DNA of 44,306 nt, from positions 1-44,306 of the IMG/VR virus record IMGVR_UViG_3300045118_000300, one strand, 5' to 3'. Numbering within the stretch: the stretch's first letter is position 1; every line of letters begins with the position of its first letter. The DNA is from a virus. This document shows, one piece after another, positions 22,612 to 28,815 of this stretch. The notes beneath the pieces are model-generated. The model was not told the DNA's origin. It was given only the letters and a program-made list of their open reading frames with translations, and searched no databases. The position numbers were made by a program, and so were the translations under genes.

Positions 22612-22870
22612 GTTGCGGATAGGGAGGAGAAGAACAAGCGGAAGCATTGAAGGGCTATATTATAATTGTATCCCTTGCCCGCAGGTCTTCCCCTATGTAT
22701 CCCTAATCCTACAGGTAGAAGGAGAATAGAGTCGTTGCTATTCTCCGCCTGTTGTAGGATTGTCATCCTCGCAATATGCTGATGAAAGCATAGAGGTAGA
22801 GACTGAGGACTATGGGGGTATAGATTGCAAGGTACATTTGGGTTCTCCTTCCCACGTGGCTTAATCTTCA
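22612..22870 (+). ncRNA. Structured non-coding RNA candidate (about 260 nt)
   Basis: This gap of 450 bases has no convincing gene. It contains AATCCTACA (22705-22713) pairing with TGTAGGATT (22753-22761), enclosing a perfect 9-bp hairpin GGAGAATAG/CTATTCTCC (22721-22746) and CAGG/CCTG. It also has ATGCT/AGCAT (22776-22791), AGGG/CCCT around 22652-22676, and a long-range GGGAGGAGAA (22624-22633) with TTCTCC-T-TCCC near 22844-22854 that closes the whole. The base composition is more GC-rich than nearby intergenic DNA. A promoter is directly upstream. The class is not recognised. Confidence 0.55.
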
Positions 22871-23006
22871 ACCATATTATAACTGGATTTAACAAATAGG
22901 CAACAGAGGGAACAGGCAACCCAAAAAAACCGCATAAACACTGCAAAAAAAGCCCAAAAAAGAATTCCCCAAGTTTTCAACAGGCAGTTTAAATAAGAAA
23001 AAAAAG

Positions 23007-23147
23007 ATGCCAAAAGAACTAGAAGATAAATTAAGGAAATTGAGCGAAAAAAAACGCCTTAAGGGAAAAAGAAGAAATGCGTACATCTACGGAACGATGA
23101 GGAAAACAGGATGGAGACCAAAAGGAGAGAGAGAAAAAAGGGTGTAA
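23007..23147 (+). CDS. Small basic protein with YGTMRKTGWRP motif
   Basis: This 46-residue, very basic protein ends in a conserved-looking YIYGTMRKTGWRPKGER. Similar short basic proteins occur near phage terminase genes. It is probably nucleic-acid binding. It is located 117 bases before the small terminase and the leader lacks an SD. Confidence 0.45.
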   Translation: MPKELEDKLRKLSEKKRLKGKRRNAYIYGTMRKTGWRPKGEREKRV

Positions 23148-23263
23148 TGGTAACATACCACTCAAAAAATAAAACCCTCTTAAAACGCAACGTCGTGAGC
23201 CATTTTAAGATAAAAAAGGTAAAAAAGCGTAAAAATTATCTAATATGCTAACAAAAGCATAAA

Positions 23264-23647
23264 ATGCAACAACCCACACTCAAGCAAAAGAGATTCGCGG
23301 AGGCATACAAAGTTAGTGGCAACGCAACGCAAGCAGCCAAAATAGCATACGAAACAGAAAACACAAACACCGCAGCTTGCCAAGGCTATCAAAACCTAAA
23401 AAAAGACGTTGTAAGGCAACTAATACAGGACTACGCCCCTAAAGCACTAACTAATTATATTGGACTAGCAGAAAGAGCAAAAAAGGAAGAGGTGAGGGAG
23501 AGAACAAATTACAGATTGCTACAATTGAGCGGTTATTCGCCAATTGAAAGAAAATTGACAATGAAAATTAATCTTTTTTCAAAAAATAAAAAAACCAATA
23601 AATTAAAAACTGAATACGAGCATAAACTCAAGCAATTACTCTCATAA
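23264..23647 (+). CDS. terS: Terminase small subunit
   Basis: This 127-residue protein recognises the packaging site and loads the large terminase. Its N-terminus reads LKQKRFAEAYKVSGNATQAAKIAY, the classical TerS helix-turn-helix signature, given here in parts LKQKRFAEAY and SGNATQAAKIAY. A second helix ends with VRQLIQDY, and the rest is charged helix for oligomerisation. A small ATGCT/AGCAT hairpin lies just before the start. It is about 1.1 kb upstream of the large subunit, with an unusual long gap between. Confidence 0.75.
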   Translation: MQQPTLKQKRFAEAYKVSGNATQAAKIAYETENTNTAACQGYQNLKKDVVRQLIQDYAPKALTNYIGLAERAKKEEVRERTNYRLLQLSGYSPIERKLTMKINLFSKNKKTNKLKTEYEHKLKQLLS

Positions 23648-24250
23648 AGACAAACATAATACGACACTATATACAAATACAAAGAAAATACTGTCTTCGG
23701 AGTAGCCTGTCCGCTCCACCCCACAGTATAATAACAATAACAAATCTTGTCAAGAGCACATAGCTAGTAACTCAATACTAATGCACATATACACTTATAT
23801 GTATTATTTATGTATTGAATAATAACAACAACAAATACAAATACAAATACAAGAGAGCATAGAACAATGAAGGAGATTGAAAAAAAGCATGCTTTTCTTA
23901 TAAAACCCCATACCAGAATTTTTCTTCTTAACTTCTGGATAAAAAATAGATACTAGAAAAGGTATAAACTAAAAAATTAGAAAGGTATAAGTTACAAAAA
24001 AGATATAAATTATAAAATTAGAAATTTTTTTTTATTTTTTTTTCAGAACTTGCTAACAACAACGGGGGAAAACGGCCAGTTTGCGGGTTAGACCGCACTG
24101 GCCTACCCCCTTAGAAGCCGTATTTCGTATTTCTTGCTAAATAAAAAAAAGCAAGTAAAATTATACTTGCTAGTCCAAATTAAATTTTATTTCTAAAAAA
24201 GAAAGGAAAGAAAAAATGCTACCTATCCTCACCACCCCACATCCTACTGG
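23648..24250. other. AT-rich non-coding region with short repeats (candidate origin or packaging region)
   Basis: There is no convincing gene. It has tandem ACAAAT x3 (23831-23853); AAAGGTATAA at 23958 and 23981 with AAAGATATAA at 23999; AAAATTAGAAA twice; and long A and T runs to 24044. Then comes a strong GC hairpin GGGGG...GGCCAGT/ACTGGCC...CCCCC (24064-24110). Such AT-rich iteron-like DNA next to the terminase genes could be a replication origin or pac site. This is inference only. Confidence 0.35.
24143..24170 (-). terminator. Leftward intrinsic terminator
   Basis: GCAAGTA (24151-24157) and TACTTGC (24164-24170) form a 7-bp stem. On the minus strand eight T follow (24150-24143). No leftward gene lies to its right, so it may end an antisense transcript from the terminase region. 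Confidence 0.5.
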
Positions 24251-24256
24251 AATTTT

Positions 24257-24290
24257 AAAAAGCCCGCAAGTTTTTAATTTGGGGCTTTTT
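24257..24290. terminator. Bidirectional intrinsic terminator
   Basis: AAAAAGCCC (24257-24265) and GGGCTTTTT (24282-24290) form a 9-bp stem with A and T flanks on both sides, isolating the packaging operon from upstream transcription. Confidence 0.6.
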
Positions 24291-24456
24291 AATTTTTCAC
24301 TCGGACAAATCGAGAAAGAAGCTCGTAGTAAAGCGTAAAATAACGCTTAAGACTATGACTTACTCGTTGCCCTTGTGAACTGGAATGCAAAAATGCAGAC
24401 CTAACCGTCAATATGCTAAGTCTCTTTTTAATTTATGTCAAGTATTTCCTTTCCTT

Positions 24457-24484
24457 TTGACTTATTTTTTATTTATGTTATACT
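24457..24484 (+). promoter_or_regulatory. Promoter of the packaging operon
   Basis: TTGACT (24457-24462) and TATACT (24479-24484) are 16 bp apart. A second TGTTATACT follows at 24488-24496. It drives the small gene at 24508 and the large terminase. Confidence 0.55.
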
Positions 24485-24507
24485 TCTGTTATACTTTAAA
24501 ACCAAAA

Positions 24508-24792
24508 ATGTATAAAGATAAACGAAAATGGAACGAGTATATGAGTAAATACAGGAAAAAAAATAAAGTTTTATTTATCCCGAAAGATGACTTTACACTT
24601 TATGAGTTAAGGGTGTGGATTTACAAATACACTTTGTTTAATGGGGTTCTTCCCGATTATATTCATATGAATGAAAAAGGAGTCCAAAACTTTAAAAGTC
24701 TCTTAAAGGATAAACATACCGTAAAAGAAAATTTGGAAATTAGTGGAGTGAAAATTAAAAACATTGATAGATGCCAAAAGAAGAAGAAATAA
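24508..24792 (+). CDS. Small basic protein upstream of large terminase
   Basis: This has 94 residues from ATG 24508; an upstream start at 24385 would run through the promoter and is unlikely. The N-terminus is basic (MYKDKRKWNEYMSKYRKKNK) and is followed by an alpha/beta domain. It overlaps the large terminase by 22 bases. A DNA-binding partner of packaging is possible; no family is recognised. Confidence 0.5.
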   Translation: MYKDKRKWNEYMSKYRKKNKVLFIPKDDFTLYELRVWIYKYTLFNGVLPDYIHMNEKGVQNFKSLLKDKHTVKENLEISGVKIKNIDRCQKKKK

Positions 24793-27700
24793 GTTTGGCC
24801 AGCATAAGCATACACGCCTGGATTAACGAGAACAATATCGTGAACGAAAAGGGCGACCCCATTGAATTTAGGGAGCATCTTTTTTTATTTGACATCTATT
24901 CTGACGAAAGTAAAAATCTCGTTGTTATGAAACCTGCCCAGGTTGGTCTTTCAACTTTGCAAGTATTTAAAACAATCTGGGACTCTTATAGGAGAAAAAT
25001 AGACTCCATCTACTGCGTTGATGAAGAAACTGAAATTCTTACTAAAAGGGGATTTTTAAAACAGGAAGAGCTTTTAGATGATGATACTATACTTACCCTA
25101 GATACCGAAGGAGTTTCCATGTGGACAAAACTGGAAGAAATTTTCAGGAAGGAATATAGTGGTGAGATGATAAATTTTGAAGCGAGGAACTTCTCTGCCT
25201 GTGTTACCCCAGGACACAGATGGCTAGTAAGGCAGTATTATGTCCCTAAAACAAAGAAACAGGAATATTTCTTTGTTAAAACTGATGACTTTGGAAAGAA
25301 GAATTTGTTTATCCCCAAAAGATTATTAAATCCTCTTGTTTGTTCCGAATATAATGATGATTTTATTAAGTTGTTGTCTTGGGTATTTTCTGAAGGATAT
25401 TATTGTAAAATAAAGCATAAACACGACTGGTCTATTATAATTACCCAATCGTTCAAGAAAAACAAAAAGTATTGTAATGAGATAGAAAATATATTCAAAA
25501 AGTTGAAATTAGTATATAAAAGAATGGTTAATTATAGGGGTGACTGTTATGAATATAGGTTTGCTTTTGAAATGGGAAAATTTATAAAGGAAAGTTTCCC
25601 TGAAAAAATACCTACTCCAGAATTTATTTCTTCTTTATCTACAAGACAGGCAAAGATTTTTATAGACGAGTTTGTAAAAGGGGACGGATGGACAGATAGG
25701 ACTAATACCAAAGCAATAATACAAAAGTCAAAGAAATGTATTGATGTTCTCTGTATGGCGGCTGCGATAGCTGGTTATTCACCGAGTATTGTAAAGCCAA
25801 GTAAAAATGGTTGTTGGACACTGAGGCTTACTCAATTCGAACATATATATACCAGTGGCCTTAAATCAATAAAAAAACAATACAAAGGGATTGTGTGGTG
25901 TCCTAGAACTAAATATGGAACGTTCTACGCAAGAAGAATGGGAAGATGTTACTGGACTGGAAACACTTTGCCGACATACAACGATGTAAATGTGTTCGTT
26001 AGCGGGAAAGTCAACCGTTTAATTAAAAACAATCCTATCTTATTGGAACTCACCAAAGACAAGGACACTATTGAGCAGAAACAAATTGGTGACTCTATGA
26101 TTTATTATAGGGGGACATTCAATGAGAGAGCCGCTATTATGATACCAGCTGACGTTATTATCCACGATGAATTGGATAGTTCCGACCAGAAAAACGCCTC
26201 TTTTTATGTGTCCCGTATGCAGCACTCCAAAATCAAGGAAATGAGAGTTTTTTCCCACCCGTCAGTTGAGGGATTCGGGGTTTCCCACTACTACAACAAA
26301 TCCGATAAAAAAGAATGGTTCATAAAATGCCCTCACTGCAAGGAAGGACAATTCCTTAAATGGCCAGATAACGTTGATAAAGTTAGGAAGATATTTATTT
26401 GCCAATTTTGCAAAGGAGAATTGGGAAGAAACGACAGGAGAGTCGGGGAATGGAAGCCCACCGCCAAAGGGAAAAAATGGTCTGGCTACCACATTTCCCT
26501 CCTTATGTGTCCCTGGGTAACCGCCAAAGAAATTATTGAAAAGAGTGAAGACGAACAGACCGGCGTCCAGTTCTTCTACAACAAGGTTTTGGGACTTCCC
26601 TACACTGGAAGCGAATGCCTAATTACTTCCGAAGATATTTACCAGAATATCCAAACCCAAGGCACTAATTTACAGGAAGAACCGGTCGTAATTGGGGTGG
26701 ATACGGGACTGGCTCTACGCTACGTAATCGGCAATCAACGGGGTATTTTCCATTACGGGGAATGCGCCAAATATGAGGACTTGGAAGCGTTCCTTACCCG
26801 CTGGAAACGCTCTGTTATGGTAATAGACGCCGGCGGAGACATTGTAGGGAGTAGGGCTTTACGAGAAAAATATCCTGGCCGTGTGTTCCTTTGCTATTTT
26901 GCCAAAGACCGCAAAACCTACCAATTACTCCGCTGGGGGAAAAATGACGACGAAGGAGCGGTAGTCGCCGACCGCAATAGAATAATTCAATTAGTGGTTG
27001 ATGAGTTTAAGGACAAACGCCTTGCTTTATGGGGGACAAGGGAAGAATATGCCAATTTGGTAAAACACTTTTTAAACATTTATCGGGTGGAAGAAGAAAA
27101 CAAAATTGGGATTAAGGAATTCAAATGGAAGAGGAAAGGACGAGATGATTGGTGTTTAGACGGAAATTCCATTATTCTAACAAAGAACGGTAATAAGAAG
27201 TTAAAAGATGTAACAGAAGGAGAGTATGTTCTTACCAGAAAAGGTTGGAATAAGGTTTTGAAATCGGGAATTACAAGGAGAAACACCGAAGTTTTAGAAG
27301 TTTTGTTTTCAAACGGAAGTAAATTAATAGCTACTCCAAATCATAAAGTGTGGGTGGTAGGAAAAGAGTGGACTAGACTTGACACATTAGATTATAATGA
27401 TATAATACTTGCAATTAAACCAAATAAATGCAAGTCGAAACAATTGTGTTCAACGGAATTAAATTTAGAAGGTATCCAGAGTCAAAACACAGGACGCATA
27501 GATGCTACTTCTCTCCAGGAGGAAACCATAGGAAAAGAGGAATTGGACACTTACACCAAGAAATTTATCGATATTATTTTGGAAAAATTCCTAAAGGGTA
27601 TTGTATCCACCATAAGGACGAAAATCCGCTTAATAATACGTTGGATAACCTTGAAATACAAAAGAGGGGAACACACCAATCATTTCATAATAGAAAATGG

Positions 27701-28355
27701 TTGTCGGTTCCAGAAAATAAGGAAAAAATGCTTAAACATATTAGAGAAATACATAAACTTCCACAAACCCACGCTTGGAAAAAAACAAAAAAAGGAAAAG
27801 AACAAATGCGAAGAAACGCAATTAAGGCATTTTCTATACCGCCTAAAAAATTTATTTGTATTGAATGTAAAAATGAATCAGAAACGAGAAGAAATAATGG
27901 CGGTAAATTCTGCTCAAGAAAATGTACTTCAAGGTGGGCATCAAGAAAAAGAAGAAAAGAAAAAAAGGACTTTATATGGAAAATTTGTGTCATTTGTGGA
28001 AACAAATTCTTTACTAATAAATATTTTAAAGTCAAAACCTGCTCCTTACTATGTGCGGGTAAAAAGATTAGTAAAACTAAAAAAGAAAAGGGATGTTTAT
28101 AATTTGTCAGTTGAAAATTGCCACGAATATTTTGCCAATGGAATATTGGTTTCGAATTGTTTATCAACTTGCTACTTCAGGATTGGAATGAGCCGGTATG
28201 GAAGTGGTGGTAGTATAGTTGGTGGTGATAGTAGTGGTATAGTGATGGAAGGGATAAAAGAAGGAATAAGAATGAACCATTCGGAGTGTAGCAGTTTTGA
28301 CACTTCAAAACTCATTATGCCTGACCCAAATCAGGACGATTGGCGTAATTTTTGA
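24771..28355 (+). CDS. terL: Terminase large subunit interrupted by two inteins
   Basis: The 1194-residue precursor gives a 542-residue extein after removal of residues 82-398 and 795-1129. The extein is the packaging motor and nuclease: Walker A-like KPAQVGLST (54-62), Walker B VIIHDELD (462-469), a Cys-rich CPHC...CQFC site (about 510-545) typical of the GpA-type family, and nuclease Asp residues in GVDTGLA and VIDAGGD. A third acidic site, RDDW, sits exactly at intein 2. Intein 1 interrupts the segment SIY/TLPTYND after Walker A. Both lie at conserved catalytic sites, the usual homing targets. The reading frame is uninterrupted through both inteins. Confidence 0.9.
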   Translation: MPKEEEISLASISIHAWINENNIVNEKGDPIEFREHLFLFDIYSDESKNLVVMKPAQVGLSTLQVFKTIWDSYRRKIDSIYCVDEETEILTKRGFLKQEELLDDDTILTLDTEGVSMWTKLEEIFRKEYSGEMINFEARNFSACVTPGHRWLVRQYYVPKTKKQEYFFVKTDDFGKKNLFIPKRLLNPLVCSEYNDDFIKLLSWVFSEGYYCKIKHKHDWSIIITQSFKKNKKYCNEIENIFKKLKLVYKRMVNYRGDCYEYRFAFEMGKFIKESFPEKIPTPEFISSLSTRQAKIFIDEFVKGDGWTDRTNTKAIIQKSKKCIDVLCMAAAIAGYSPSIVKPSKNGCWTLRLTQFEHIYTSGLKSIKKQYKGIVWCPRTKYGTFYARRMGRCYWTGNTLPTYNDVNVFVSGKVNRLIKNNPILLELTKDKDTIEQKQIGDSMIYYRGTFNERAAIMIPADVIIHDELDSSDQKNASFYVSRMQHSKIKEMRVFSHPSVEGFGVSHYYNKSDKKEWFIKCPHCKEGQFLKWPDNVDKVRKIFICQFCKGELGRNDRRVGEWKPTAKGKKWSGYHISLLMCPWVTAKEIIEKSEDEQTGVQFFYNKVLGLPYTGSECLITSEDIYQNIQTQGTNLQEEPVVIGVDTGLALRYVIGNQRGIFHYGECAKYEDLEAFLTRWKRSVMVIDAGGDIVGSRALREKYPGRVFLCYFAKDRKTYQLLRWGKNDDEGAVVADRNRIIQLVVDEFKDKRLALWGTREEYANLVKHFLNIYRVEEENKIGIKEFKWKRKGRDDWCLDGNSIILTKNGNKKLKDVTEGEYVLTRKGWNKVLKSGITRRNTEVLEVLFSNGSKLIATPNHKVWVVGKEWTRLDTLDYNDIILAIKPNKCKSKQLCSTELNLEGIQSQNTGRIDATSLQEETIGKEELDTYTKKFIDIILEKFLKGIVSTIRTKIRLIIRWITLKYKRGEHTNHFIIENGCRFQKIRKKCLNILEKYINFHKPTLGKKQKKEKNKCEETQLRHFLYRLKNLFVLNVKMNQKREEIMAVNSAQENVLQGGHQEKEEKKKRTLYGKFVSFVETNSLLINILKSKPAPYYVRVKRLVKLKKKRDVYNLSVENCHEYFANGILVSNCLSTCYFRIGMSRYGSGGSIVGGDSSGIVMEGIKEGIRMNHSECSSFDTSKLIMPDPNQDDWRNF
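25014..25964 (+). mobile_element. Intein 1 with LAGLIDADG homing endonuclease
   Basis: It covers TerL residues 82-398 (317 residues). It starts with Cys in CVDEETEILTKRGF (block A). Block B holds CVTPGHRWLVR with the TxxH motif. The endonuclease domain has two LAGLIDADG-like helices, LLSWVFSEGYY and FIDEFVKGDGW. The C-terminal end GTFYARRMGRCYWTGN is followed by Thr+1. The penultimate residue is Gly rather than His, a variant seen in phage inteins. Splicing should yield SIY-TLPTYND. Confidence 0.85.
27379..27406 (+). promoter_or_regulatory. Consensus promoter inside intein 2
   Basis: TTGACA (27379-27384) and TATAAT (27401-27406) are separated by 16 bp; a second TATAAT is at 27393. The predicted start near 27413 leaves a leader of about 15 nt before the HNH ATG at 27428. 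The same bases encode the intein residues LDTLDYNDII. Confidence 0.7.
27428..28102 (+). CDS. HNH homing endonuclease encoded out of frame within intein 2
   Basis: This 224-residue protein probably cuts intein-less terL alleles. The N-terminal part has FNGIKFRRYPESK, then a domain with LHQEIYRYYFGKIPKGYCIHHKDENPLNN (shown in parts: LHQEIYRYYFGKIPKGY and CIHHKDENPLNNTLDNLE), the classical HNH nuclease core at about residues 42-75. Two Cys clusters follow (CIECKNE...FCSRKC and CVICGNK...CSLLC, about 140-215), likely zinc-binding DNA contacts. An in-frame TAA directly precedes the ATG, so it cannot be reached by frameshift from upstream in the same frame. It overlaps intein coding sequence over its full length in the +2 frame. 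Confidence 0.85.
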   Translation: MQVETIVFNGIKFRRYPESKHRTHRCYFSPGGNHRKRGIGHLHQEIYRYYFGKIPKGYCIHHKDENPLNNTLDNLEIQKRGTHQSFHNRKWLSVPENKEKMLKHIREIHKLPQTHAWKKTKKGKEQMRRNAIKAFSIPPKKFICIECKNESETRRNNGGKFCSRKCTSRWASRKRRKEKKDFIWKICVICGNKFFTNKYFKVKTCSLLCAGKKISKTKKEKGCL

Positions 28356-28420
28356 CATTTGAAATTTTGTGGTAATATACACTCATTATGAAAACAAACA
28401 AATTTATAAAATTGACTTTT

Positions 28421-28458
28421 TGCTATAATAAGGGAACGGTTTTTTCGTTTCCTTTTTT
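28421..28458 (+). promoter_or_regulatory. Extended -10 site followed at once by terminator-like hairpin
   Basis: TGCTATAAT (28421-28429) is an extended -10. GGGAACG (28432-28438) and CGTTTCC (28446-28452) form a 7-bp stem (one G-U) followed by six T. The hairpin more likely ends terL transcription; whether the -10 is active is uncertain. The following 28459-28744 has no gene. Confidence 0.45.
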
Positions 28459-28561
28459 ATTTTACAATTTTGGCAAAACCTGTTTTTCTTAAAATCTTTT
28501 CAGTAAAAAAAGACCGTTCAGAAGTAATCTTTGCGGGGGATAAATGGTAGATGGCGAAATT

Positions 28562-28685
28562 CTGGGCAACGCTCACCCCTTGCGCCCCAGTCCGTAGTAT
28601 TCTTGTCCTTAAATGGCAAGAAGCCAGTAGTTACCTACTAGCTTCTCTAACGGGATAAGTAAGAAATAAATCTTACTTACTGCCA
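28562..28685 (+). ncRNA. Hairpin cluster upstream of the portal gene
   Basis: TGGGC...GCGCCCCA-type stem (28562-28590); AGAAGC-C-AGTAG with CTACT-A-GCTTCT (28619-28646, loop TTAC); AAGTAAGA with TCTTACTT (28657-28678); the last two are closed by TGGCA (28614-28618) with TGCCA (28681-28685). A CCGTA-TTATAT-TACGG palindrome at 28706-28721 may be an operator. It occupies most of the 460-base gap before the portal gene. Confidence 0.4.
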
Positions 28686-28744
28686 AATACATAAAATTGT
28701 ATCAACCGTATTATATTACGGGAAAAGGGGTAATGTCAAGTTTT

Positions 28745-28771
28745 TTGAAAATTGTTTATTTGTGCTATAAT
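28745..28771 (+). promoter_or_regulatory. Promoter of the portal gene
   Basis: TTGAAA (28745-28750) and an extended -10 TGCTATAAT (28763-28771), 15 bp spacing. The start region contains AAAGAGCTACC, shared with the capsid-operon leader at 30875. Confidence 0.5.
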
Positions 28772-28815
28772 ATGATTTGATAAAAAGAGCTACCGTTTAA
28801 TCGTAAAAAAAAACC

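Larger units (their letters stand above)
27153..28157 (+). mobile_element. Intein 2 with nested out-of-frame HNH gene
   Basis: It covers TerL residues 795-1129 (335 residues). It starts with Cys in CLDGNSIILTKNG, and block B is IATPNHKVWVV. It ends VYNLSVENCHEYFANGILVSN with Cys+1, given in parts VYNLSVENC and HEYFANGILVSN; the penultimate residue is Ser. The middle of the intein frame (about 885-1090) is Lys/Ile/Asn-rich with no endonuclease motif. That stretch is the shadow of the HNH gene at 27428-28102 in another frame. The splicing domain therefore resembles a mini-intein with a 200-residue linker. Confidence 0.85.

Noticed and set aside
22599-22946. 115-codon minus-strand frame
   Set aside because: It overlaps the structured RNA candidate and its own translation has no domain or start signal.
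24216-24338. 40-codon frame with AAAGGAAAG upstream
   Set aside because: It runs through the bidirectional terminator at 24257-24290. A tiny gene is possible but not supported.
24385-24507. N-terminal extension of the 24508 gene
   Set aside because: It covers the promoter at 24457-24484, and the added residues are hydrophobic junk typical of AT-rich non-coding DNA.
27685-28167. 160-codon minus-strand frame opposite the HNH gene
   Set aside because: Leu/Phe-rich shadow of Lys-rich coding DNA; no motif.
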